A stretch of DNA of 64,000 nt from a bacterium (lineage in GTDB: Bacteria; Joyebacterota; Joyebacteria; Joyebacterales; Joyebacteraceae). Positions 1 through 10,836 of the stretch are shown one piece after another. A program made the position numbers and the translations under genes. The stretch's first letter is position 1. Every line of letters starts with the position of its first letter. The stretch is taken from contig JALGZK010000009.1 of the NCBI GenBank assembly GCA_025774935.1, positions 30,401 through 94,400 of the forward strand, read 5' to 3'. The notes below the pieces were generated by a model, which was given only the letters and a program-made list of their open reading frames with translations, had not been told where the DNA came from and ran no database searches.

Positions 1-810
1 AAGTGGAAGCGCTACGCGCTGAAGCAGTTCGACTGCAAGGTCGGTGAGGGGATCAACACCGACATGCTCGCGGTCAGGAAGGACTACTTCCTCGACCACG
101 ACCACAGCTCGTACGTCGACCAGTGGGACTGGGAGAAGGTCATCAGCGACGAGGACCGCACGCTCGACTATCTCAAGGACACCGTCCGGAAGATCTGGAA
201 GGTCCTCAGAGGAGCCGGCAAGCACGCGCAGGAGCTCTTCCCGGAGCTCAAGTCCGACAAGTACCCGGACTTCCCCGAGGAGCTCGAGTTCTTCCACGCG
301 GAGGAGATCCTGGAGATGTACCCCGACCTCCCGCGGAAGCAGCGCGAGACCGCCATCCTCCAGGACCACCCGGCGATCTTCATCGTAGGCATCGGCTGGG
401 TCCTCGACGACGGCTACCCGCACGAGATGCGCGCGGCCGACTACGACGACTGGGTCACCGAGACGGTCACCGAGAAGGGGAAGCCGGCACACGGTCTGAA
501 CGGCGACATCCTCGTCTGGAACCCCGTCACGAAGCGGCGTCACGAGCTGACGTCGATGGGGATCCGCGTGACGAAGGACATCCTGAAGACGCAGCTCGAG
601 CTCTCAGGACAGCTCGACTTCCTCGAGCTCCCGTACCACCAGATGATCCTGAACGACGAGATCCCGCTCTCGATCGGCGGTGGCATCGGCCAGTCGCGGA
701 CGTACATGTACTTCCTCCGCACGGCGCACCTGGGCGAGGTGAGCGTCACCGTCTGGCCCAAGGAGCTCAAGGACATCTGCGAGAAGAAGAACATCCACGT
801 GCTCAAGTAG
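1..810 (+). CDS. asnA: Aspartate-ammonia ligase (AsnA), 5' truncated
   Basis: Makes asparagine from aspartate, ammonia and ATP in the cytoplasm. The frame is open from base 1, so the start lies outside the window; 269 residues are visible against about 330 in the family, so roughly 60-75 N-terminal residues are missing. Family signatures are clear: LAKWKR-like KWKRYAL at the left edge, YVDQWDWE, the DYDDW motif, LNGDILVWNP, SSMGIRV-like TSMGIRV, and the C-terminal IGGGIGQSR. These match the AsnA (not AsnB) class II synthetase-like fold. An internal ATG at base 64 would remove conserved sequence and is not the start. A strong hairpin follows at once, so it probably ends its own transcript. Confidence 0.95.
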   Translation, partial: KWKRYALKQFDCKVGEGINTDMLAVRKDYFLDHDHSSYVDQWDWEKVISDEDRTLDYLKDTVRKIWKVLRGAGKHAQELFPELKSDKYPDFPEELEFFHAEEILEMYPDLPRKQRETAILQDHPAIFIVGIGWVLDDGYPHEMRAADYDDWVTETVTEKGKPAHGLNGDILVWNPVTKRRHELTSMGIRVTKDILKTQLELSGQLDFLELPYHQMILNDEIPLSIGGGIGQSRTYMYFLRTAHLGEVSVTVWPKELKDICEKKNIHVLK

Positions 811-833
811 TGCCGGGCACCGAACGAACGAAC

Positions 834-883
834 CCGAGGGCCACCTGCTGAGGACACACCTCTTCCGGCAGGTGGCCCCTCGG
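834..883 (+). terminator. Hairpin terminator after asnA
   Basis: A 15-base arm beginning CCGAGGGCCACCTGC at 834 pairs with GCAGGTGGCCCCTCGG ending at 883, allowing one offset base. There is no T tract. It separates asnA from the sulfatase-like gene. Confidence 0.6.
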
Positions 884-924
884 TATCCGGTCGGCGGACT
901 CCCGCCGGGAACGGAGGGACGCGA

Positions 925-3003
925 GTGACCGACGGCCGTGGCATCTCACGCACTGGTTCCGCGGCTCGAGGCTCCGGGGCCCGATGCTCTGCAGCTCGGA
1001 GCGTCTCGACGTTCCTCTATCTCGTCCTCTTCGGAGCGGCGGCCGGAGGTGTGGCGGGTTTCCTCGAGGCCGTGGTCGTGGCGGCCGTGCGCTCGGCCGA
1101 CAGCGCGCTCTCCGATCTTGTCGACTTCGTCGCCCTCTATATGATCGTGTGGGCCTCGGCGGGCGCGGCCGTCGGTCTCGTCTCGTGGGTCGCCTGCGCC
1201 GTGAGGGGCGCGGCGGACCGCGAGGACAGGAGGCGGGCATTCCACGGCTCGCTCCTCGTGAGCCTGATCGTCCTCGTGATTGTCGCAGGCTACGTCAACA
1301 TCCACCTCCTCCCGACGCACCTCTCCGCTCGCTCGCTGGTCGTCACCGGTCTCATCACGGCCGGTTGCGGGGCGCTCTGGGTTCTGATCTACCGGACGTG
1401 GCGCCGGCGTCTCGGGGCCGTCCCGCGGAGGTTCGGCCTCGCTTCCCCGCTCGCGGTCCTCGCCGTCGCGCTCGTCCTCTTCGTCGCTGTGGGCGCTCCT
1501 CTCACGCGGACCGCCGGCGAGTACCAGGCTCCTCCGGTCGACCGCGGCGCGGGGGGGCCGAGCGTCCTCTTCCTCTTCGTCGACTCGATGCGCGCCGACC
1601 ACCTCGGCTGCTACGGGTACGAGCGCGACACCTCGGAGACGATCGACAGCCTGGCGGCGGAGGGTGTCCTCTTCGCGCACGCGTACTCGCAGGGCTGCCG
1701 GACGAAGGAGGCCTCCGCGTCCGTCGTCACCTCGCTCTTCCCCTCGACGCACGGCATGCACCTGCTCTCCCACGTCCTTCCCGACGCCTACCCCACGCTG
1801 ATGGAGGGGATGCGCGACGCGGGCTACTCAACGGCGATCTTCTCCGCGAACCCGATCGTCTCGCCGGTCTTCGGGTTCGGGCGCGGCACCGACTTCTTCT
1901 ACACGGAGGCCCCGACCGCAGGCGCCAAGAGCGTGGTCAACCACGTTGCGCGCGTGCTCGGATGGGACGCGCCGCGCCTTCACTGGGTCCACACTTTCAT
2001 CGAGACGGCCGACGAGCTCGTGTCGAAGAGGCACGGCGCGCTTCCGTACGAAGGGGGAGGAGCCGACGAACTCAACGCCGCGCTCCTCGAGTGGATCGAC
2101 ATGAACCCCGACGCGCCGTTCTTCGCGTTCGTCCACTACATGGACCCGCACTACCCGTACGCCCCACCTCCGCCCTACGACGACATGTTCGATCCGGAGT
2201 ACGAAGGCCCGAAGGTCACCGAGTACCCGGGCCGGATGACGATGATGCTCCCGTTCGCTGAGGGCGAGGCGATCCCGGAGCGCGAGAGGCAGAACATGCT
2301 CGCCCAGTACGACGGGTCGATCGCCTACTTCGACCGGGAGCTGGGACTCCTCCTCGCAGCGCTCGGCGACCGCGGGCTCCTCGACGATCTCCTGATAGTC
2401 CTGACCGCCGACCATGGCGACGAGTTCTACGACCACAGGGGCTGGGGACACGGGCAGTCGCTGTACGAGGAGCTCATTCACGTGCCGCTCGTGCTCTGGC
2501 ATCCCGACGTGCTCGGGGAGGGGATGGTCGTCGACCGGACGGTCCGTCACGTCGACCTCATGCCGACGCTCCTCCGGGCCGTGGGCGGCGACGCCGGGCC
2601 CGCACCGGCCTGGGACGACGTCGACGTGGAGACAGCCCTCCTCACCGGGGTCGACCTCTGGCCGGCCATCTCTGCGGGCGCAACGACGGGGCCCGACCTG
2701 CCGGTCCTCGCGGAGCTCGACGCCGGCGGGCACGACGGCCGAGCCCTCAGGGTGGACGACTGGAAGCTGATCCGGGCGAGGTTCGCATCCGAGAGGCTCA
2801 GTATGCTCTTCGATCCGGTGGCGGACCCGCTCGAGCAGGACGACCTCGCCGGCGAGAGGCCCGACGTCGTCGACAGCCTCTCTTCCCTTCTTGACAGGAC
2901 CCTCACGGCTCTGCAGTCCCTCAGGCTTTCCGAGGATGTCGACGAGACCACGATCGACCCGGCGATGGAGGAGCGGCTGCGGGCGCTGGGATACATCGAG
3001 TAA
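925..3003 (+). CDS. Membrane-anchored sulfatase/alkaline-phosphatase superfamily hydrolase
   Basis: A 692-residue protein starting with GTG at 925 (weak GGAGGGACG ribosome site). The first ~195 residues hold about five hydrophobic segments (near 29-50, 70-95, 110-127, 138-155 and 173-193). A sulfatase-type catalytic domain follows: the metal-binding LFVDSMRADHLGCYGY (Asp220), TSLFPSTHGM, HYMDPHYPY, and LTADHGDEFYDH. The Cys/Ser-x-Pro-x-Arg site of true sulfatases is absent; Thr260 in CRTKEASAS sits where the nucleophile is expected. That resembles Thr-dependent members such as LtaS or phosphoethanolamine transferases. The substrate cannot be told from sequence, but an extracytoplasmic phospho- or sulfo-ester seems likely. 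It stands alone between a terminator and the buk-ptb pair. Confidence 0.85.
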   Translation: MTDGRGISRTGSAARGSGARCSAARSVSTFLYLVLFGAAAGGVAGFLEAVVVAAVRSADSALSDLVDFVALYMIVWASAGAAVGLVSWVACAVRGAADREDRRRAFHGSLLVSLIVLVIVAGYVNIHLLPTHLSARSLVVTGLITAGCGALWVLIYRTWRRRLGAVPRRFGLASPLAVLAVALVLFVAVGAPLTRTAGEYQAPPVDRGAGGPSVLFLFVDSMRADHLGCYGYERDTSETIDSLAAEGVLFAHAYSQGCRTKEASASVVTSLFPSTHGMHLLSHVLPDAYPTLMEGMRDAGYSTAIFSANPIVSPVFGFGRGTDFFYTEAPTAGAKSVVNHVARVLGWDAPRLHWVHTFIETADELVSKRHGALPYEGGGADELNAALLEWIDMNPDAPFFAFVHYMDPHYPYAPPPPYDDMFDPEYEGPKVTEYPGRMTMMLPFAEGEAIPERERQNMLAQYDGSIAYFDRELGLLLAALGDRGLLDDLLIVLTADHGDEFYDHRGWGHGQSLYEELIHVPLVLWHPDVLGEGMVVDRTVRHVDLMPTLLRAVGGDAGPAPAWDDVDVETALLTGVDLWPAISAGATTGPDLPVLAELDAGGHDGRALRVDDWKLIRARFASERLSMLFDPVADPLEQDDLAGERPDVVDSLSSLLDRTLTALQSLRLSEDVDETTIDPAMEERLRALGYIE

Positions 3004-3063
3004 TCCCCGGAGCGGCGCGCCCGGCGGCTCGCCGAGGGCACGTCATCGCCGCGAGCGCCGCCC

Positions 3064-3092
3064 TTCGAGAACCTTCCCGGCTGTGCTATCAT
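3064..3092 (+). promoter_or_regulatory. Possible promoter of buk-ptb
   Basis: TTCGAG, 17 bases, then TATCAT, about 50 bases before the buk start. The -10 is good and the -35 poor, so this is tentative. Confidence 0.3.
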
Positions 3093-3143
3093 GTTCCGTT
3101 CAACGCGGTGCGAAGAGCGTGTCGCGCAGGAGGTAGGTACGCC

Positions 3144-4223
3144 GTGAGCGCGTCTCCCAGGATCCTCGCCGTGAACCCGGGCGGCATGACGACGAAGATC
3201 GCCGTCTACGAGGGCGAGGAGCGCGTGTTCGAGGCGAACGTCGAGCACGCGCCCGCTGACTTCGCGGAGTTCGAGACCATCCCTGACCAGCTCGACTTCC
3301 GCCGGCTCGCGATCGAGAAGGCGCTCGAGGACGGCGGCCAGCTCGGCCGGCCGTTCGACGCGATCGCCGGTCGCGGCGGGCTCCTCCGCTCGATCCCGAG
3401 CGGCACGTACGTCGTGAACGACCTCATGCTAGAGGACGCCCGCGTGGGCTACCAGGGCCAGCACGCGTCGAACCTGGGGCCGCTCCTCGCGGACGCGCTC
3501 GCGAAGGACCTCGGAGGGACGCCGTTCATCACCGACCCGGTCTCGGTCGATGAGTTCGAGCCGCTCGCGCGGTACTCCGGACACGCGGAGATCGAGCGGA
3601 AGAGCCTCGGGCACGCGCTCAACACCAAGGCGACGGCGAAGAAGGCCGCAAAGAAGCTCGGGCGGCCGCTCGACTCGATGAACCTCATCCTCGCGCACCT
3701 CGGGAGCGGGATCTCGATCGCGCCTCTGAGGCGCGGGAAGATGATCGACGTCAACAACGCGGCTTCGGGCGGTCCGTTCTCGCCGGAGCGGACGGGCGCG
3801 CTCCCTCTCGTCGAGATGCTGAACTGGATGGCGGAGAACGACGTCGCGCCGGACCGCATGGTGAAGATCGTCATCAAAGAGGGCGGGCTCCTCTCGCTCC
3901 TCGGCACGAACGACTTCAGGGAGGTCGAGGCGAGCGCCGCCGGGGGAGACGTGAAGGCGCGCGAGGTCATCGAGGCGATGGCGTACCAGATCGCGAAGGA
4001 GATAGCCGCGATGGCCGCAACGCTGTCGGGCGACGTCGAGTCGATCGTCCTCACCGGGTCGCTCGCGCACTCGGAGCTACTCGTCGGGCTCGTCACCGGA
4101 CGCGTCTCGTTCATCGCCGACGTCATCGTGCTCCCGGGCGAGAACGAGCTCGAGTCCCTCGCGATGGGAGCGCTCGAGGTCCTGACGGGAGAGGAAGAGT
4201 CCCGGAGCTATCCGTCCGGCTGA
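3144..4223 (+). CDS. buk: Butyrate kinase
   Basis: Interconverts butyryl phosphate + ADP and butyrate + ATP. The 359-residue protein has the ASKHA acetokinase fold: NPGGMTTKIAVY at the N terminus (phosphate-binding loop), GRGGLLRSIPSGTY, HASNLGP, the LAHLGSGISIA loop, the NNAASGGPFSPERTG segment and the C-terminal LTGSLAHSE and PGENELESLAMGA. GTG at 3144 is chosen because AGGAGGT lies at 3127-3133 with good spacing; an in-frame GTG at 3108 would add 12 residues without a ribosome site. It is followed 64 bases later by phosphate butyryltransferase, so the two very likely form an operon for butyrate formation or use. Related branched-chain acyl kinases look the same, so acyl-chain preference is not certain. 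Confidence 0.93.
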   Translation: MSASPRILAVNPGGMTTKIAVYEGEERVFEANVEHAPADFAEFETIPDQLDFRRLAIEKALEDGGQLGRPFDAIAGRGGLLRSIPSGTYVVNDLMLEDARVGYQGQHASNLGPLLADALAKDLGGTPFITDPVSVDEFEPLARYSGHAEIERKSLGHALNTKATAKKAAKKLGRPLDSMNLILAHLGSGISIAPLRRGKMIDVNNAASGGPFSPERTGALPLVEMLNWMAENDVAPDRMVKIVIKEGGLLSLLGTNDFREVEASAAGGDVKAREVIEAMAYQIAKEIAAMAATLSGDVESIVLTGSLAHSELLVGLVTGRVSFIADVIVLPGENELESLAMGALEVLTGEEESRSYPSG

Positions 4224-4287
4224 GGCGCCGGCGGTCGGACGCCGCGGCAGACCGCGGCCATCGGAGCAGCATTCGAAAGGAGTCACG

Positions 4288-5232
4288 ATGGGCGACAACG
4301 GGATTGGGCCGAGGAGCTTCGACGAGCTGAAGCACAAGGCGCTCACCTACGGACACGAGAAGGGGAAGGCACGCTTGGGGGTCGCCGCGGCGTGGGACGC
4401 GAACGCGCTCGAAGCGGCGTACGACGCGTGGCAGATCGGCCTCGTGAAGCCCGTCCTGATCGGCGTGCCCGATCTCATCCAGGGGGCCGCGAAGGACGCG
4501 GGGGTGGACGTGTCGGGTTGGGAGACCGTGGAGGCCGCGGACGACATCGAGTCGACGCGGATCGCCGTCGAGCTCGTGCGCGAGGGCAAGGTCGACTTCC
4601 TCATGAAGGGGAAGGTGCAGACCGCCGACCTCATGAAGGCCGCGCTCGACAAGGAGACCGGCATCCGCGCGGGGAAGCTCATGAGCCACATCGCGCTCGT
4701 GTGGACCCCGTCGTTCGGCAGGATCCTCGCGATGTCCGACGGCGGCATCGTCCTCGCGCCGGACCTCGAGAAGAAGGCCGCCATCATAAGGAACGCCGTC
4801 GACGCCATGCACAAGCTCGGGTGGGAGAACCCGAAGGTCGCAGTCGTCGGCGCGCTCGAGCAGGTCAACCCGGCCATGCCGCACTCGATCGACGCCGCGG
4901 CGCTTGCCAAGATGAACGACCGCGGACAGATTACGGGGTGCGTGGTCGACGGCCCGTTCGGGTTCGACAACGCCGTGAGCGAGCTGGCCGCGGAGCGGAA
5001 GGGGATCGTCAGTCCCGTCGCGGGGAAGGCGGACCTCGTGACCTTCGCCGACATCGACGTGGGCAACGTCTTCTACAAGGCCCTCTACTTCATGACCGAA
5101 GGGGTCCAGAACGCGGGCGTCCTGATAGGGGCCAGGGTCCCGATCGTGATGCCTTCCAGAGCCGACGGCCCGGACACGAAGCGGAACTCGATCATCGCGG
5201 GAGCGGTGATCGCCCACGCGTCGAGGGCCTGA
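4288..5232 (+). CDS. ptb: Phosphate butyryltransferase
   Basis: Transfers the acyl group between butyryl-CoA and phosphate, feeding or draining butyrate kinase encoded just upstream. The 314 residues match the PTA/PTB family: the KPVLIG nucleotide-side strand, LMKGKVQTADLMKA, LSHI-like LMSHIALVW, the SDGGIVLAPDLEKKAAI region, VDGPFGFDNAVS, and a C-terminal ADIDVGNVFYKAL. The ATG at 4288 has GGAG six bases upstream. No phosphotransacetylase-type N-terminal extension is present. As with buk, activity on isobutyryl- or other short-chain acyl-CoA is possible. Confidence 0.93.
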   Translation: MGDNGIGPRSFDELKHKALTYGHEKGKARLGVAAAWDANALEAAYDAWQIGLVKPVLIGVPDLIQGAAKDAGVDVSGWETVEAADDIESTRIAVELVREGKVDFLMKGKVQTADLMKAALDKETGIRAGKLMSHIALVWTPSFGRILAMSDGGIVLAPDLEKKAAIIRNAVDAMHKLGWENPKVAVVGALEQVNPAMPHSIDAAALAKMNDRGQITGCVVDGPFGFDNAVSELAAERKGIVSPVAGKADLVTFADIDVGNVFYKALYFMTEGVQNAGVLIGARVPIVMPSRADGPDTKRNSIIAGAVIAHASRA

Positions 5233-5236
5233 CACC

Positions 5237-5321
5237 GCGAGAGTGGCGGAACTGGTAGACGCGCTGGATTTAGGTTCCAGTAGGGAGACCTGTGGGGGTT
5301 CGAGTCCCCCCTCTCGCACCA
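5237..5321 (+). tRNA. tRNA-Leu (anticodon UAG)
   Basis: An 85-base class II tRNA with acceptor GCGAGAG pairing CTCTCGC, encoded CCA at 5319-5321, loop TTTAGGT giving anticodon TAG, a long variable arm, and T arm GGGGGTTCGAGTCCCCC. It starts four bases after the ptb stop. Confidence 0.97.
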
Positions 5322-5398
5322 GAAGCGCCGGAACGAGCCCGTGTACAGGGAGTTATGCAGTTCCGGGCATGGTTCCTGCAAGTCACAAGGAGAATCAC

Positions 5399-6781
5399 TT
5401 GAACGTCCGACTGGAAGAACTTGACAACTGGAAAAGACGTCTGACCATCGACCTGCCCGAGGACGAGGTGGGGAAGAAGGCGGACGAGCTCTTCGAGGAG
5501 CTGGCGGCGAAGGCCGAGGCGCCGGGCTTCCGCAAGGGCAAGGTCCCGCGTGACATGCTCGAGCGGAAGTACGGCGAGCAGGTGAAGATCGAAGCGCTCG
5601 AGTCCCTCATCCCGGACGCGTACTTCGCCGCGGTGAAGGAGACGGGGATCGCGCCGATCTGCGACCCGACCGTCGAGATGGGGAGCGCCAGCCCGAGCGA
5701 CGGGAGCTACCAGGTGACCGTGACCGTCGAGGTCCGCCCGGAGATCGAGCTCAAGGACTACAAGGGGCTCGAGTTCACCGAGAAGGTCCCGATCGTCACG
5801 AACGAGGACGTCGAGAAGGCGCTCGAGGAGATCCGCGAGGGGCAGGCGGACCTCGTCGGCGTCACGCGTCCTTCCGTTCCCGGCGACTACGCGATCGTCG
5901 ACTTCGAGAGGCTCGACGAGAACGGGGAGCCGGTGCCCGACACGAAGCAGGAGGGGTTCCCGGCCGAGGTCGGGTCGGGCCGTATCCCACAGGAGCTCGA
6001 GGAGGCCATCCTCGGCGCGTCGGCGGGCGAGGAGAAGACCGTTCCCGTGACGTACCCGGCCGACTATGGCGCGGAAGAGCTCGCGGGGAAGACGATCACG
6101 CTCAGGCTCAGGGTCACCGAGGTGAAGGAGAAGCGCGTCCCGCCGCTCAGCGACGAGCTCGCCAAGAAGGCGGGCAACTTCGCGACGGTCCTCGACCTCA
6201 GGGTCGGCATCAGGAACCAGCTCGAGGCCGAGGCGAAGGCCTGGGCCAGGAGGCGTCTCGAGGAGGAGATCGTCGGGAAGCTCATCGAGGGCAACCCGTT
6301 CGAGCTCCCGGAGTGCCTCATCACAGAACGGCTCGACCGGATGCACGAGCGGTTCGCGCAGGGCCGGAAGGAAGAGGCACAGGGCGGGGACGGCGGCAAC
6401 GGCGGCGCCGACGATACGAACCGCGATGCGTTCGACCGGGTGTACAGACCGGTCGTCGAGCATCAGCTCAAGGCCGGTCTCATCCTCGGCGTGCTCTCGA
6501 AGGAGCACGGGATCGAGGTGACGCGGCAGGACATCGAACAGCGGATCGCCCTCATCGCGGAGCAGCACGGGCGCGAGCCCGCGGAGCTCCTCAAGGACCT
6601 CGAGGGGAGCGAGTCGCTCTCGGAGATCGAGAACGACATCTGGCTCGGCAAGGTGCACGAGCTCATCGTGGGGTTCTCGAAGGTGACGACCGAACCGTTC
6701 GACGTCGCGAAGGCGAGGGAAGAGGCGGAGGCACAGGCGGCGGAGGCCGCGGCGAAGGACGACGCTGAGAAGACAGACTAG
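5399..6781 (+). CDS. tig: Trigger factor (ribosome-associated chaperone / peptidyl-prolyl isomerase)
   Basis: Binds the ribosome exit tunnel and folds nascent chains. The 460-residue protein has the N-terminal ribosome-binding domain with the signature GFRKGKVPRDMLERKYG (about residues 42-58), a central FKBP-like PPIase domain (GDYAIVDFE... to TLRLRVTEVKEKRVPPL, about 160-255), and a helical C-terminal domain. The start is TTG at 5399 with AAGGAGA five bases upstream; the frame runs open back into tRNA-Leu, but no good start lies between. A Gly/Asp-rich insert near residues 325-340 (GGDGGNGGADD) makes it slightly longer than usual. It leads the tig-clpP-lon proteostasis cluster. Confidence 0.93.
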   Translation: MNVRLEELDNWKRRLTIDLPEDEVGKKADELFEELAAKAEAPGFRKGKVPRDMLERKYGEQVKIEALESLIPDAYFAAVKETGIAPICDPTVEMGSASPSDGSYQVTVTVEVRPEIELKDYKGLEFTEKVPIVTNEDVEKALEEIREGQADLVGVTRPSVPGDYAIVDFERLDENGEPVPDTKQEGFPAEVGSGRIPQELEEAILGASAGEEKTVPVTYPADYGAEELAGKTITLRLRVTEVKEKRVPPLSDELAKKAGNFATVLDLRVGIRNQLEAEAKAWARRRLEEEIVGKLIEGNPFELPECLITERLDRMHERFAQGRKEEAQGGDGGNGGADDTNRDAFDRVYRPVVEHQLKAGLILGVLSKEHGIEVTRQDIEQRIALIAEQHGREPAELLKDLEGSESLSEIENDIWLGKVHELIVGFSKVTTEPFDVAKAREEAEAQAAEAAAKDDAEKTD

Positions 6782-6850
6782 CGACACACGCCCGTACGGG
6801 CTTCACCAGTGCGGGCCCAAACGGATGCCGGAATCGGAGGGCGGAACGCA

Positions 6851-7441
6851 ATGGGACTGACCCCGTTCGTGATCGAGCAGACGCGGTACGGAGAGCGCTC
6901 CTACGACATCTTCTCGAGGCTGCTTCGTGACAACATCGTCTTCATCGGCATGCCGATCGACGACAAGGTCGCCAACATCGTCATCGCGGAGTTGCTCTTC
7001 CTCGAGGCTCAGGACCCCGAGCGGGACGTCTACCTCTACATCAACAGCCCCGGCGGGTACGTGGCGTCGGGCCTCGCCATCTACGACACGATGCAGTACA
7101 TCAGGCCGGACATCCACACCATCTGCATGGGGCAGGCGGCGAGCATGGCCGCCGTCCTCCTCGCGGCCGGGACGAAGGGCAAGCGCTCGGCGCTCCCGCA
7201 CTCGCGGATCATGATCCACCAGCCGGCCGGCGGGAGCGAGGGCCAGGCGAGCGACATCGAGATCTACGCGAAGGAGATCCTGAGGCTGAAGGACAAGCTG
7301 ACCGCCATCCTCGCCAAGCACACCGGTCAGTCGCCCGAGAGGATCCTCGAGGACTCCGACCGGAACTACTTCATGTCCGGCGAGGAGGGCGTGGAGTACG
7401 GCCTTATCGACCAGGTGATCGAGCGGAAGCAGGAGGAGTAG
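6851..7441 (+). CDS. clpP: ATP-dependent Clp protease proteolytic subunit
   Basis: Forms the tetradecameric peptidase barrel that works with a Clp ATPase. The 196-residue length is canonical. Ser98 in GQAASMAA and His123 in SRIMIHQP are the first two triad residues, but the third position (family Asp172) reads Asn in [10 protein letters not shown]; the codon is AAC. Asn172 is known in Listeria ClpP1, so the enzyme may be active but modulated. ATG at 6851 has GGAGG ten bases upstream; a GTG at 6809 would add 14 non-conserved residues. It lies between tig and lon. clpX, which usually follows clpP in this order, is absent. Confidence 0.95.
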   Translation: MGLTPFVIEQTRYGERSYDIFSRLLRDNIVFIGMPIDDKVANIVIAELLFLEAQDPERDVYLYINSPGGYVASGLAIYDTMQYIRPDIHTICMGQAASMAAVLLAAGTKGKRSALPHSRIMIHQPAGGSEGQASDIEIYAKEILRLKDKLTAILAKHTGQSPERILEDSDRNYFMSGEEGVEYGLIDQVIERKQEE

Positions 7442-7632
7442 CACCCGTTCGAGGGGGTTTCGCGACCCCCGCGGGGCCTTGCGGGGCTTCGGGGCGGGGT
7501 TATGTTGGACCCGGAGACGGTACTCTAGGGCCCCGACGGCCCTGTGAAACGACGATAGACGACCGAGAACGCGGGCCCAGACGCCCTCCCGCCCGTTCCG
7601 GGCGGGCCACGGACCGCATTCCAGGAGACACG
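7442..7632. other. clpP-lon intergenic spacer
   Basis: A GC-rich 191-base gap. GGGGGTTTCGCGACCCCC at 7453-7470 can fold as a short hairpin but has no T tract, so it is only a possible terminator. No clear promoter was seen. Confidence 0.4.
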
Positions 7633-10056
<2,424 letters not shown>

Positions 10057-10076
10057 AACCGGCAACAGAGCATGAG

Positions 10077-10115
10077 AGAGGGGCCTTGCGGGCGGACTGC
10101 GGGGCCCCTCTTCTT
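10077..10115 (+). terminator. Rho-independent terminator after lon
   Basis: A perfect 9-bp stem AGAGGGGCC (10077-10085) / GGCCCCTCT (10103-10111) followed by TCTTC, 20 bases after the lon stop. Confidence 0.75.
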
Positions 10116-10180
10116 CGCACGACTCAGGCCACGCCGCGCACGTGCGGGCGAAGCGCGCCGGGCTCGCCTCTGGGGGGATC

Positions 10181-10771
10181 ATGAAGGTCAAGACGGCCGA
10201 GTTCGTTCTCGGCGCCGCGAGCACGAAGCAGCTCCCGGGCGACGGACTCCCGGAGATCGCGTTCGCCGGACGGTCGAACGTCGGGAAGTCGTCGCTCATG
10301 AACAAGCTGCTCGGCAGGAAGAACCTCGCCAGGACCTCCGGGAAGCCGGGCAAGACGCGCGAGCTCAACATCTACTCGATTAACGAGAAGCTCCTGTTCG
10401 TCGACCTCCCGGGCTACGGGTTCGCCAAGGTCCCGAAGGCCATGAAGGAGAAGTGGGGGAAGCTCGTGGAGTCGTACGTGGAAGGACGCGAGGAGCTCGC
10501 GGGAGTCGTACACCTCGTCGACGCGCGGCACGTTCCGACGGCGCAGGATGTCCAGATGCAGGAGTGGCTCAGGCACCTCGGTGTCCGGACATTGATTGCG
10601 GCGACGAAGGCTGATAAGATACCGAAGGGCAAGCGAGACGCGACCCTCCGGATGATCAGGAACACACTCGAGGTCCCGGACGAGACGCCGGTCGAGTTCT
10701 TCTCCGCGATGACCGGTGAGGGTCTGCGTCCCGTCTGGAGCTGGGTCGAACAGACTGCCGGGCTCAAGTAG
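10181..10771 (+). CDS. engB: Ribosome biogenesis GTP-binding protein EngB/YsxC
   Basis: Essential GTPase acting in large-subunit assembly. The 196-residue protein has all TRAFAC GTPase motifs: G1 GRSNVGKSS, G2 region GKPGKTRELN, G3 DLPGYGFAKV, G4 TKAD and G5 SAMTGEG, and the usual small-GTPase length. ATG at 10181 has GGGGGA immediately upstream; a GTG at 10142 would add 13 residues outside the family alignment. It follows lon and precedes a class V aminotransferase by 65 bases. Confidence 0.94.
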   Translation: MKVKTAEFVLGAASTKQLPGDGLPEIAFAGRSNVGKSSLMNKLLGRKNLARTSGKPGKTRELNIYSINEKLLFVDLPGYGFAKVPKAMKEKWGKLVESYVEGREELAGVVHLVDARHVPTAQDVQMQEWLRHLGVRTLIAATKADKIPKGKRDATLRMIRNTLEVPDETPVEFFSAMTGEGLRPVWSWVEQTAGLK

Positions 10772-10836
10772 CCGGGCTGAGACGCGTGGCAGAAGACGAA
10801 CGTGCACACGAGCGACGCAACCACCGGGAGGCTCTG

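Noticed and set aside
5243-5398. Start of trigger factor inside tRNA-Leu
   Set aside because: The open frame extends there only by chance; the ribosome site and family alignment support TTG at 5399.
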